Positions 1 through 7,565 of a DNA stretch of 15,140 nt are shown here, in pieces. The DNA comes from JAULUH01 sp032111745 (GTDB taxonomy: Bacteria > Chloroflexota > Anaerolineae > JAAEKA01). The stretch covers positions 1 through 15,140 of the forward strand of contig JAULUH010000367.1 of assembly GCA_032111745.1 (NCBI GenBank). The letters run 5' to 3'. The position numbers and the translations under genes were made by a program. Positions within the stretch are counted from its first letter, which is position 1. Each line of letters starts with the position of its first letter. The notes below the pieces were generated by a model. The model made no database searches. It was given only the letters and a program-made list of their open reading frames with translations, and was not told where the DNA came from.

Positions 1-65
1 TGGCCAGCGACCTGGACCTGCTGGTGCTGGGCAACACTATTGTGCGCAAGCCAGCCGCGACCTAG
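1..65 (+). CDS. C-terminal end of an upstream gene (partial)
   Basis: The frame that ends at the TAG at 63-65 is open back to the window edge and reads ASDLDLLVLGNTIVRKPAAT at its end. Its hydrophobic strand followed by a polar tail looks like genuine protein. Only about 20 codons are visible, so no family can be named. The 33-base gap to the next ATG holds no evident terminator, which suggests the operon begins further upstream. Confidence 0.45.
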   Translation, partial: ASDLDLLVLGNTIVRKPAAT

Positions 66-98
66 AGAGAGCGGCACGGACTGGACACGGAACCGACC

Positions 99-1880
99 AT
101 GCGTCCCATTGTGGGCAGGGTACTGCTGCTAGGGTTCGGCTTGTTGATGGGGCTGCTGCTGCTGGAGGGCGCCCTGCGCCTGGCCAGGCCGCAGATCTTC
201 CGGGCGCCCCAGGGCATGTATGTGGCCGACGACGCAGTGGGCTATGCGCTGGCACCCGGTTTTCAAGGTATCCTGGCCGGCTCGGAGTTTCGCACGCCGT
301 TCTCCACCAACCAGGCCGGCCTGCGGGGAGCTGGCCTGCGGCCGCGGCAGCCCCATACCGTCCGCATCCTGGTGCTGGGCGACTCCCAGGCCTGGGGATA
401 CGGCGTGCTGGACCAGGAGACGTTCCCGGTGCAGCTGGAGGGGCTACTGGCTGGCGTATATCCCGGGCTGGATATCCAGGTGTTGAACGCGGGTGTGCCT
501 GGCTATGGCACGGCGGACCAGCTGGCCTTCCTGCGCTCCAGGGGCCAGGAGCTGGACCCCGACCTGGTGGTGGTGCAGTTCCTGTCGGTGAATGATCTGA
601 AGGAGAACCGCACCCCGGCAGCCACCTGGGCCACCGTGGAGGACGGCTGGCTAAGCAGCCGCAAGGCCGAAGTCGTGGAGGAGCAAGCCCGGGATCGCCC
701 GTCGTGGCTGGTGTTCAAGAACTTGCTCAAACAAAAGAGTCACCTGGCCCGCTTCGCCATCGACAGCATCGGATATATGGCTATCCGCGCCGGCCTGCTG
801 GGCGACGCGGACGTGCTGTGGGGCGAGGATTTCACGGCGGAGGATGCCCGGCTGGGCACGGAGCTGCTGGTGCAGATAGCAGACGAGGCCCGGGCCCTGG
901 GTGCTGAGACGCTGCTGCTCTACACCACGGGCCAGGCGAGCCTGTATGAGGACGGCTCCGCGTACGAGCCGCTACGATCGGCGGCCGTCGTGGAGGATGC
1001 CGCCCGGGAGGCCGGGGTGCCCTGGATCGACGGGGCCCAGCGGCTGCAGGCGTGGGACGACCGAGATGGGCTGTACTTCCGGCTGAACGGGCACTGGACC
1101 GCAGCCGGCCAGGCTGCGATCGCCGACATACTGGCCCGGGAGATTGCCCGGCTGGGGATCATCGAGGATGTGGTGGAGGAAGTGCCCGAGGCCGCAGGTG
1201 TCGGTTCAAGCCTCGCCGAGGCGGTAAGCGCTGCTGCTAGCGTTGGCGCTCCAGGTACCGACGCCGATGGTGGGGCCCGGTGGCCAGCTGTTCCGATCGC
1301 GGTTCCGGAGCAGTCTGAGTGGCAGGACCGCGGGGTTGCCATCAGGCGGGGCGAGGAGGGCGACTGGGACAGGTACCTGGGAGGAGCGTTCACCAACAAC
1401 ATCATCAAGATAGGCGAGACCTATTATGACTATTACCAGGGGTCTGAGACCTGCGATAGCACCTGCGACTCCGTCGCCAGGCGAACTATCGGCGTGGCCA
1501 CCAGCAAGGACGGGATTCACTGGGAGAAGTACGCCAACAATCCCGTGATTACCTGGTCGAGCCGGGGCAGCATCGAGGAAGGCGCGGCCGGTGCCGGGGT
1601 ATGGCCGGGCAAGGACGGCAAGGTCTACCTCCGCTATGGCGCCAACACAGGGACGGGCTGCAACGTCAACGCCGCTATCAGGCTGGCGGTAAGGTCGGAC
1701 GGCTATGGCTTTGCCGATGCCGGCGTGGTCGCCGCGGGCACGGATGGGCACATCTGGGGCAGGGGGGATGAGCTGTTTCCGAGGGCTGCTGGCTTGGTTG
1801 GCTCCTATGCATTTGCCGATTGCGTCTACGATAGTTCAGTCTTCTATGACCAGGTGCTTGGCCGCTGGCTGTTGTTGTGA
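99..1880 (+). CDS. Membrane-anchored SGNH hydrolase/acyltransferase fused to a truncated GH43-like beta-propeller
   Basis: 593 aa. Residues 7-24 form a hydrophobic N-terminal anchor, so the rest is probably outside the membrane. Residues about 85-350 are an SGNH/GDSL domain. Block I is LVLGDSQAWGYG with Ser96 as nucleophile, the block II Gly lies in GVPGYGT (132-138), the block III Asn is N165 in SVND, and block V is LNGHWTAAG with His332. The NGHW form of block V resembles the AlgX/AlgJ-like O-acetyl-transfer or esterase branch, so acyl transfer or removal on the glycan is plausible. A low-complexity Ala/Gly/Val linker (about 355-400) leads to residues 405-593, which look like GH43-type propeller blades (IGVATSKDGIHWEKY, NPVITW) and carry Cys452, 456, 521 and 575. 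The protein stops in mid-strand at GRWLLL, so the propeller (usually five blades) looks incomplete. Neither other frame continues it past 1880. The SGNH call is firm; the propeller family is moderate. No strong ribosome binding site precedes the ATG. Confidence 0.85.
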   Translation: MRPIVGRVLLLGFGLLMGLLLLEGALRLARPQIFRAPQGMYVADDAVGYALAPGFQGILAGSEFRTPFSTNQAGLRGAGLRPRQPHTVRILVLGDSQAWGYGVLDQETFPVQLEGLLAGVYPGLDIQVLNAGVPGYGTADQLAFLRSRGQELDPDLVVVQFLSVNDLKENRTPAATWATVEDGWLSSRKAEVVEEQARDRPSWLVFKNLLKQKSHLARFAIDSIGYMAIRAGLLGDADVLWGEDFTAEDARLGTELLVQIADEARALGAETLLLYTTGQASLYEDGSAYEPLRSAAVVEDAAREAGVPWIDGAQRLQAWDDRDGLYFRLNGHWTAAGQAAIADILAREIARLGIIEDVVEEVPEAAGVGSSLAEAVSAAASVGAPGTDADGGARWPAVPIAVPEQSEWQDRGVAIRRGEEGDWDRYLGGAFTNNIIKIGETYYDYYQGSETCDSTCDSVARRTIGVATSKDGIHWEKYANNPVITWSSRGSIEEGAAGAGVWPGKDGKVYLRYGANTGTGCNVNAAIRLAVRSDGYGFADAGVVAAGTDGHIWGRGDELFPRAAGLVGSYAFADCVYDSSVFYDQVLGRWLLL

Positions 1881-1922
1881 GGAAGCATCAATCTTCTTTA
1901 GAAGGCATCAGGTGAGTCTTTC

Positions 1923-4562
1923 GTGAAGCGTGACCTGCATCAACTGATGCATACCACATACGATCTCGTGGTCATCGGCGCCGGCATCCATGGCGCCTGT
2001 GTGGCGCGCGACGCGGTGAGCCGCGGGCTCACCGTGGCCCTGATCGACCGGGGCGACTTCGGCGCGGCCACCTCGGCCAACAGCCTCAAGACGATCCACG
2101 GCGGCCTGCGCTATCTGCAGGACGGCAACCTGCCCCTGGTGCGCAGGATGGCCCGGGAGCGTGCGATCTGGATGCAGGTGGCGCCCCACCTGGTGCATGC
2201 TTTGCCCTGCGTGATGCCGCTCTACCGCGGCTGGAAGACCAACCGGACGACGATGGCGGTGGCCCTGGCGGCCAACAACCTGCTGAGCGCCGCTGCCAAT
2301 GGCGAGCTGGACGAGAATAGACGGCTGCCTGAGGGGCATGTCATCTCGCGCGAGGAGTGCCTGGCGATCCTGCCCGGCCTGGCGCCGGAGGGCCTGACCG
2401 GAGGCGCGGTGTGGCATGATGCCCAGGCTTGCGACAGCGAGCGGCTAACCCTGGCTGTGGTGCTGTCGGCTGCCGGTTTGGGTGCCACCGTGGCCAACTA
2501 CGTGGAGGCCATGGGACTGTGCTGGTCTGGCGCTCGGGTAACCGGCGTGCAGGTACGCGATGTGCTGTCAGGAGCGACCGGCGAGGTTCGGGGCCGCGTT
2601 GTGGTCAATGCTACGGGACGCGGGATCGACCAGACGCGGGAGCAGCTGAGGGGGCGCGGGCCGGAGCGGCTGGCGCAGCCATCGCTGGCCATGAACCTGG
2701 TGGTGCGGGGGACGGTTTCGGACTACGCGGCAGGGGTGCCCAGCCACCGGAACCCGGGCGATCGGAAGGGGCCTGTGTTGTTCCTGGCGCGGTGGCGGGG
2801 CCACACGCTGATCGGCACCTACCATGCACCGGCCGAGGGCCGGCCGGAGGAGCTGCTGCCCCGGGAGCCGGTGGTGCTGGCCTTTCTCGAGCGCGCCAAC
2901 GCCGCGTACCCGGGGGCGGGGTGGCGGCCGGAGGATATTACCCTGGTGCACACCGGGTTTTTGCCGGCCCGGGAGGGGGATGGCACCGGGCGGGTCAGGC
3001 TGATCAGGGAGGACCGGGTGGTCGACCATCGTGGGGAGGGGGTGGATGGCCTGATCTCCGTGGTTGGCGTGAAGTATACAACGGCCCGGTGGGCGGCGGA
3101 ACAGGCGGTGGACCTGGCCTTCGGGCAGCTGGGTTTTGCGCCGCCGCCGTGCCTGACCGGGGTTGTGGCCCTTGATGGTGGCCAGGTTGAGCCCATCGAG
3201 GATTTTCTGGCTCGGGCCGGAAGCCGGGCCGTGGTGGGGGTCAGCGCCGAGGGCAGGCGCCGGTTGGCCGCGCGGTATGGGTCGCAGTATGAGCGGTTGG
3301 TGCGGATGATCGAGGAGGATTCCGGGTTGGGGGGGGAGATGTGCGCCGCGGGTGGGATGATGGGGGTGGTGGGTGAGGAACGCGACGCCATGATAGGGGG
3401 GGATGGCGGGCCGGTGATGGGGGTGGAGGTGGTGTATGGGGTGCGGGCGGAGATGGCGCAGACGCTGGCGGATGTGGTGTTTCGGCGGACGGGGCTGGGT
3501 GCGGCCGGGGACCCGGGGGAGGGGTGCGTGACGGCGTGTGCGGAGGTGATGGCGGCTGAGCTGGGTTGGGACCGGGCGCGGATGGCCCGCGAGGTCGAGC
3601 AGGTGAGGGCATTCCTGGCCGAGCGCGGGGCGCTGGGACCAGCATCATGGAGGAGAACGGCGATGGCAGCAGACAGCGCTGGGGAGTTGGCGGACAGCGG
3701 TCCCGGTGGGCTGGCGGACGGCAGCTCCGGTGGGGTGGCGGATGGGAGCCGCGGTGGCGCGTGGCAGCTGGAGATGTTCCAGCGCTCCCTGAAGAAACAG
3801 TTAAAGCTGCAGGCGTTGCTGCAGATGCTCGGCGATGTCACAGGACAGCGCTGCCTGCTGGTGACCTGTGGTGATAACAACGGCGCCCTGAACTGGTATT
3901 TCAACCAGCACGGCGGCCGCTGGACCTGGAGCGACCTCACCGGGGAAAACGTGGTCGAGATGACCGGGCTGCTGGGACAACCGGTGCTGCCAGTGCACGA
4001 GGCGCAGCTGCCCTTTGGCGAGGGCGCCTTCGACTGCGTGGTGGCGATCGACGTCTTGGAGCACCTGGCGCAGGATCAGCCGTTTCTCGGCGAGGTGCGC
4101 CGCGTGTTGCGGCCAGGTGGCCGGACCGTGGTGACGGTGCCCAACGGCGACCCGGCGCTGCTGGCCAACCAGCTGCGGTGGCGCATCGGCATGACCCCCG
4201 AGGTGTATGGGCATACGCGCGCCGGGTATACGATCCCGGAGCTGGAGGACGCAGCGCGGCGGGCCGGCCTGCGCCCGGTGGCGGCGGCCGGCTATTCCCG
4301 CTTCTTCACCGAGATGATCGAGCTGGCGATCAACTTCGGCTACACCCAGGTGTTGAGCGGCCGCAAGGATGACGGCGGCGCGGCCCACATTGCGCCGGCC
4401 TCGTCGACGGAGCTCAAGCGGCACGGCGCAGCCTACCAGTTGTATCGACTGGCCTTTCCGGCCATGCGCCTGGTGAGCAGCCTGGACCGGTGGCTGCCCG
4501 GCCAGGACTGGTATGCCGTGGCAGTCACGGCGCTCAAGCCGCTGGAACCTGAGAGGCCGTGA
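1923..4562 (+). CDS. GlpD-like FAD-dependent glycerol-3-phosphate dehydrogenase fused to a SAM methyltransferase
   Basis: 879 aa in one uninterrupted frame. The GTG start is supported by AGGTGAG at 1910-1916, six bases upstream; an ATG eight codons later (1947) is the alternative. Residues 13-about 400 are a DAO/GlpD FAD fold: VVIGAGIHGA (17-26) is the dinucleotide-binding loop, IHGGLRYLQ (58-66) is the GlpD signature, and GVKYTTAR (382-389) matches the GlpD C-terminal FAD motif. Residues about 500-570 resemble the GlpD helical C-terminal domain (VRAEMAQTLADVVFRRTGL). GlpD enzymes oxidise glycerol-3-phosphate to dihydroxyacetone phosphate at the membrane and pass electrons to quinone. Residues 590-613 are three octapeptide repeats. 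Residues about 616-879 are a class I methyltransferase with a degenerate motif I (LLVTCGDNNGAL, 645-656), FDCVVAIDVLEHL (703-715) and VRRVLRPGG (725-733). A strong ribosome binding site with ATG at 3663 could also yield the methyltransferase alone. The substrate of either half is unknown; the glycan context suggests precursor or sugar modification. Confidence 0.85.
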   Translation: MKRDLHQLMHTTYDLVVIGAGIHGACVARDAVSRGLTVALIDRGDFGAATSANSLKTIHGGLRYLQDGNLPLVRRMARERAIWMQVAPHLVHALPCVMPLYRGWKTNRTTMAVALAANNLLSAAANGELDENRRLPEGHVISREECLAILPGLAPEGLTGGAVWHDAQACDSERLTLAVVLSAAGLGATVANYVEAMGLCWSGARVTGVQVRDVLSGATGEVRGRVVVNATGRGIDQTREQLRGRGPERLAQPSLAMNLVVRGTVSDYAAGVPSHRNPGDRKGPVLFLARWRGHTLIGTYHAPAEGRPEELLPREPVVLAFLERANAAYPGAGWRPEDITLVHTGFLPAREGDGTGRVRLIREDRVVDHRGEGVDGLISVVGVKYTTARWAAEQAVDLAFGQLGFAPPPCLTGVVALDGGQVEPIEDFLARAGSRAVVGVSAEGRRRLAARYGSQYERLVRMIEEDSGLGGEMCAAGGMMGVVGEERDAMIGGDGGPVMGVEVVYGVRAEMAQTLADVVFRRTGLGAAGDPGEGCVTACAEVMAAELGWDRARMAREVEQVRAFLAERGALGPASWRRTAMAADSAGELADSGPGGLADGSSGGVADGSRGGAWQLEMFQRSLKKQLKLQALLQMLGDVTGQRCLLVTCGDNNGALNWYFNQHGGRWTWSDLTGENVVEMTGLLGQPVLPVHEAQLPFGEGAFDCVVAIDVLEHLAQDQPFLGEVRRVLRPGGRTVVTVPNGDPALLANQLRWRIGMTPEVYGHTRAGYTIPELEDAARRAGLRPVAAAGYSRFFTEMIELAINFGYTQVLSGRKDDGGAAHIAPASSTELKRHGAAYQLYRLAFPAMRLVSSLDRWLPGQDWYAVAVTALKPLEPERP
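3324..3447 (+). other. Cluster of G-runs inside the GlpD coding region (possible G-quadruplex)
   Basis: The coding strand carries at least eleven runs of three or more G, including eight at 3329-3336 and seven at 3396-3402. The stretch 3350-3373 fits a canonical quadruplex pattern: runs of 3, 3, 5 and 3 G separated by loops of 1, 5 and 4 bases. It encodes a Gly/Met/Val-rich segment of the GlpD domain (about residues 468-509). Whether it folds in DNA or mRNA is not known. Confidence 0.55.
3649..3665 (+). promoter_or_regulatory. Internal ribosome binding site and ATG at the GlpD/methyltransferase joint
   Basis: GGAGGAG at 3649-3655 lies seven bases before the in-frame ATG at 3663 (codon 581 of the fusion). 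This is one of the best Shine-Dalgarno and start pairs in the window, and it falls where the GlpD fold ends and the linker begins. Translation from here would give a separate methyltransferase of about 299 aa. It may be the relic of two genes whose intervening stop codon was lost, or it may be active dual initiation. The arrangement is directly visible; its use is inferred. Confidence 0.5.
3690..3761 (+). repeat. Three 24-bp in-frame tandem repeats encoding an octapeptide linker
   Basis: Units at 3690-3713, 3714-3737 and 3738-3761 encode ADSGPGGL, ADGSSGGV and ADGSRGGA. A degenerate seven-residue relative (ADSAGEL) sits just before them. The units have diverged at synonymous and non-synonymous sites but keep the AD...GG pattern. 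This suggests an old duplication kept as a flexible, uncharged spacer between the two enzymes. Confidence 0.8.
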
Positions 4563-5560
4563 TGAGGGTACTGATCACGGGCGGCGGCGGCTTTGTGGGG
4601 AGCCACCTGGTGGACAGCCAGCTGGCCCAGGGGCACCGCGTGCGCACGCTGGATCTCGAGGCCGGCAGGCTGAGCCACCTGGCAGGGCATCCGCGGCTGG
4701 AGGCCGTGATCGGCGACCTGCGGCAGCGGGAGCTGGTGGTGGCCTTGCTGGCGGGCGTCGACGTGGTGTACCACCTGGCCAGCGCACACCTGGACACCAG
4801 CCTGGCCGCGGCCACTTATTGGGCGGTCAACGTCGAGGCCACCCAACAGCTCCTGGAGGCGGCCCGGAACGCCGGGGTGAGGCGTTTCGTCTATTGCAGT
4901 ACCAACGGCGTGGTAGGATCGATCGCGCAGCCGCCGGCCGACGAGGGCACCCCGTGCTGGCCGGACAATATCTACGGGCAGACGAAGCTGGCCGCGGAGC
5001 GGGCCAGCCTGGCTTTCCACCGAGAGACCGGGCTGGAGGTGGTGGTGGCGCGGCCCTCGTGGGTCTACGGCCCGCGCTGTCCGCGCACGGCCCGGCTGCT
5101 GCGCCAGGCCGGCAAGGGCCGCTTCCTGATATTCGGCGACGGCGCCACCCTGCGCCACCCGGTCTACGTGGCCGACTGCGTGCGCGGGCTGGAGCTGTGC
5201 GCCGAGTCCGAGGTCGCGCCGGGCCAGGTCTATTTCATCGCCGGCCCGGAGGTGGTGACCATCGAGGCGCTGGTGCGGAGCGCGGCGGCGGCCCAGGGCC
5301 GGGAGGTGCGCCTCGTCCACCTGCCGGTGCCGCTGGGGCTGGCGGCCACGACGGCGGTGCAGCAGGGGTTCGCCTGGCTGGGCCGGCGCCCGCCCCTGTC
5401 GCGCCGCAGCATGGATTTCTTTCTCAAAGACAACGCTTACGACATCGCCAAGGCCAGGCGTGAGCTGGGCTTTGCGCCGCAGGTGGACCTGAGGAGCGGC
5501 CTGGCGCAGACGGTGAGGTTCACATGCGCGGGAGGACACATAGATGACGCAGTTGGATGA
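4562..5560 (+). CDS. NAD(P)-dependent epimerase/dehydratase (extended SDR)
   Basis: 332 aa from the ATG at 4562, whose A is the last base of the preceding TGA (a TGATG overlap). A GTG three bases earlier (4559) is also possible. GAGAGG at 4551-4556 is the likely ribosome binding site. The N-terminus is a Rossmann nucleotide-binding motif, VLITGGGGFVGSHL. It is followed by the acidic GDL turn (about residue 52), VVYHLAS and the active-site strand VYCSTNGVVG. The catalytic pair is in IYGQTK, with Tyr138 and Lys142. This is the extended SDR family of sugar-nucleotide epimerases, dehydratases and 3-beta-HSD-like enzymes, and the length is normal. Within this operon it most likely makes or modifies a nucleotide sugar in the cytoplasm. 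The exact reaction cannot be read from sequence alone. The last 17 bases overlap a possible small ORF at 5544. Confidence 0.9.
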   Translation: MRVLITGGGGFVGSHLVDSQLAQGHRVRTLDLEAGRLSHLAGHPRLEAVIGDLRQRELVVALLAGVDVVYHLASAHLDTSLAAATYWAVNVEATQQLLEAARNAGVRRFVYCSTNGVVGSIAQPPADEGTPCWPDNIYGQTKLAAERASLAFHRETGLEVVVARPSWVYGPRCPRTARLLRQAGKGRFLIFGDGATLRHPVYVADCVRGLELCAESEVAPGQVYFIAGPEVVTIEALVRSAAAAQGREVRLVHLPVPLGLAATTAVQQGFAWLGRRPPLSRRSMDFFLKDNAYDIAKARRELGFAPQVDLRSGLAQTVRFTCAGGHIDDAVG

Positions 5561-5618
5561 ACGATCGACCACCACGACCTTGGCCGTCTGCGAGCCGGTC
5601 ACGGCCAGCGAAGCCTGA
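5544..5618 (+). CDS. Possible 24-codon coupling ORF ahead of asnB
   Basis: The ATG at 5544 is preceded by GGGAGG at 5530-5535, eight bases upstream. The frame encodes 24 residues beginning MTQLDERSTTTTLA and ends in a TGA at 5616-5618 that overlaps the asnB ATG as TGATG. It starts inside the 3' end of the SDR gene in another frame. The asnB start has no clear ribosome binding site of its own, so ribosomes finishing this ORF could re-initiate on asnB. There are no Asn codons, so it does not look like an amino-acid attenuation leader. It could also be a chance ORF or the remnant of a lost gene's 5' end. Confidence 0.4.
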   Translation: MTQLDERSTTTTLAVCEPVTASEA

Positions 5619-7546
5619 TGTGTGGCATCTGTGGGACCTACAACCCAGGCGGTGTGGTGCCGGAGAGGCTGCAACGGATGGCAGAGCTGCTGGCGCATCG
5701 AGGCCCCGACGATCAGGGGCACCATGTGGAGGGGCCCATCGGCCTGGCCAGCCGCCGGCTGAGCATCATCGACCTTGAGGGCGGCCACCAGCCTATGGGC
5801 AACGAGGACGGCAGCGTGTGGGTCGTGCACAACGGCGAGATCTACAACTACCGGCGCCTGCGGCAGGAGCTGGCGGCGGCCGGCCACCGCTTCCGCACCG
5901 AAAGCGACACGGAAGTCATCCTCCACCTCTATGAGGAGGAGGGAGAGGCGTGCGTGCAGCGCCTGAACGGCATGTTCGCCTTTGCCATCTGGGATGCGGC
6001 AGCGGAGAAGCTAGTGCTGGCCCGCGATCGCCTGGGCCAGAAGCCGCTGGTCTATGCTGAGGAGGGCGACAGCTTTTTGTTTGCCTCCGAGGTGAAGAGC
6101 CTGCTGGCGGCCAGCCGGCTGCCGAGGGAGATCGACTGGGAGGCCCTGCACCACTACCTGTCCCTGCGCTTCATCCCCCCGCCCTACACCATGTTGCGCC
6201 ACGTGCGCAAGCTGCCGCCAGGGCACGTGCTGGTCTATCAGCAGGGCCAGGTGCGGCTGCAGCGCTATTGGGATGTCTCCTTTGTGGACAAGCTCGATCT
6301 CTCCGAGGCTGAGATCCTGGAGGCCCTGCGGCAGAAGCTGGCTGCGGCGGTTTCCTCCCACCTGATCAGCGATGTACCGGTGGGCGCGTTTCTCAGCGGC
6401 GGCCTGGACTCCAGCATGGTGGTGGCGCTGATGGCCCAGGACGCGTCGCGGGCGGCTGTCAGTACCTTTGCCATTGGCGTGGCCGAGCAGGACTTCGACG
6501 AGCTGCCCTATGCCCGCCTGGTGGCCTCGCACTATCAGACCCACCACGTGGAGCAGCGGGTGGAGGCGGACATCGTGCGGACGCTGCCCCAGCTGATCTG
6601 GCACCTGGACGAGCCCTCCGACCCCATTGCGGCCTGCCAGTACCAGGCGGCGGCGCTGGCTGCCCGCCACGTCAAGGTGGTGCTGGGTGGCGATGGGGGC
6701 GACGAGCTCTTCGCCGGCTTCGACCGCTACCTGGGGCTGGGCTACGTAGACACTTATGCGGCGCTGCCAGGCTTCCTGCGCCGCCGGGTGATCGGCCCGG
6801 CCCTGGCCCGGCTGCCCGACAGCTTCGCCTACAAGAACGCCACCCAGAAGATGCTGTGGCTAGACCAGCTGGCCGCGGTGCCCGACCTGGGCGCGCGCTA
6901 TGCCGAGGCCACCTGTTTCTTCCGCTTCAGCCACCAGGACAAGCGGGAGTTGTACGGCGATGCGCTGTGGCAGAGCCTGGGACACCTGGACTCGGCCCAG
7001 GTCATCGCCGGGCCGTTCAATGCCGTGGCGGCTGCGGACCCCCTTGACCGCATGTTGTATGCCGACTACAATACTCGCCTGCCCGAGCATTCGCTGATGC
7101 TGGCCGACCGCATGTCCATGGCCCATAGCCTGGAGCTGCGCTCGCCCCTGCTGGACCATGAGCTGGTGGAGTTCATGGCTGCGGTGCCCAGCCGGCTGAA
7201 GGTTGGCCGGCGGGTGCCCAAGGCGCTGCTGCGCAAGCTGGCCGGGGACTATCTGCCTCCGGACATAGTCAGGCGGCCGAAGCACGGCTTCATGTTTCCG
7301 GTGGCTTATTGGTTTCGCGGCGACCTGTATCCGCTGGTCAGGGACACCCTGGCCCAATCGACCTTCGTCAAGGAGGGCCTGTTTCGCCGGGACAGCGTGC
7401 TGCAGCTGGTAGAGGACCATCGCCAGGGGCGCCGCGACAACCACGTGCGCCTATGGATGCTGCTCAATCTGGAGGTGTGGCAGCGGATCTTCATCCAGGG
7501 GGAAGACCCCGGCCGGGTCGAAGCGACGATCATGGCCGGCCTGTGA
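5618..7546 (+). CDS. asnB: Glutamine-hydrolysing asparagine synthase-type amidotransferase (AsnB family)
   Basis: 642 aa. The start is fixed by MCGICG, because Cys2 must become the N-terminal nucleophile of the class II glutaminase domain (about 1-200, with HRGPDDQG at 27-34 and HNGEIYN at 71-77). Residues about 215-600 are the ATP-pyrophosphatase synthetase domain, with the P-loop SGGLDSS at 260-266 and GGDGGDELFAGFDRY at 357-371. The family uses ATP and glutamine to amidate a carboxylate through an acyl-adenylate. Paralogues inside capsule, O-antigen and exosortase-linked loci are thought to amidate uronic acids or other glycan carboxylates rather than to make asparagine. The operon position favours such a role here, though ordinary asparagine synthesis cannot be excluded. 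The ATG overlaps the TGA of a small ORF and has no good ribosome binding site, which suggests translational coupling. Confidence 0.93.
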   Translation: MCGICGTYNPGGVVPERLQRMAELLAHRGPDDQGHHVEGPIGLASRRLSIIDLEGGHQPMGNEDGSVWVVHNGEIYNYRRLRQELAAAGHRFRTESDTEVILHLYEEEGEACVQRLNGMFAFAIWDAAAEKLVLARDRLGQKPLVYAEEGDSFLFASEVKSLLAASRLPREIDWEALHHYLSLRFIPPPYTMLRHVRKLPPGHVLVYQQGQVRLQRYWDVSFVDKLDLSEAEILEALRQKLAAAVSSHLISDVPVGAFLSGGLDSSMVVALMAQDASRAAVSTFAIGVAEQDFDELPYARLVASHYQTHHVEQRVEADIVRTLPQLIWHLDEPSDPIAACQYQAAALAARHVKVVLGGDGGDELFAGFDRYLGLGYVDTYAALPGFLRRRVIGPALARLPDSFAYKNATQKMLWLDQLAAVPDLGARYAEATCFFRFSHQDKRELYGDALWQSLGHLDSAQVIAGPFNAVAAADPLDRMLYADYNTRLPEHSLMLADRMSMAHSLELRSPLLDHELVEFMAAVPSRLKVGRRVPKALLRKLAGDYLPPDIVRRPKHGFMFPVAYWFRGDLYPLVRDTLAQSTFVKEGLFRRDSVLQLVEDHRQGRRDNHVRLWMLLNLEVWQRIFIQGEDPGRVEATIMAGL

Positions 7547-7565
7547 GCGTGGTGCCACGACCAAG

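Noticed and set aside
3566..3874. A 102-codon + strand frame across the fusion joint, containing an ATG at 3647
   Set aside because: It is Gly/Arg/Trp-rich, out of frame with both domains, and lacks conserved features. The ribosome binding site there suits the in-frame ATG at 3663 better.
2819..3940. A 373-codon open frame on the - strand opposite the GlpD region
   Set aside because: Its Pro/Ser/Thr/Arg-rich composition reflects the complementary strand of the G-rich GlpD codons; no motif is visible.
4433..5926. A 497-codon open frame on the - strand across the methyltransferase, SDR and asnB genes
   Set aside because: It lies opposite well-supported genes, is rich in Gln, His, Arg and Pro with no recognisable fold, and is an expected by-product of high GC.
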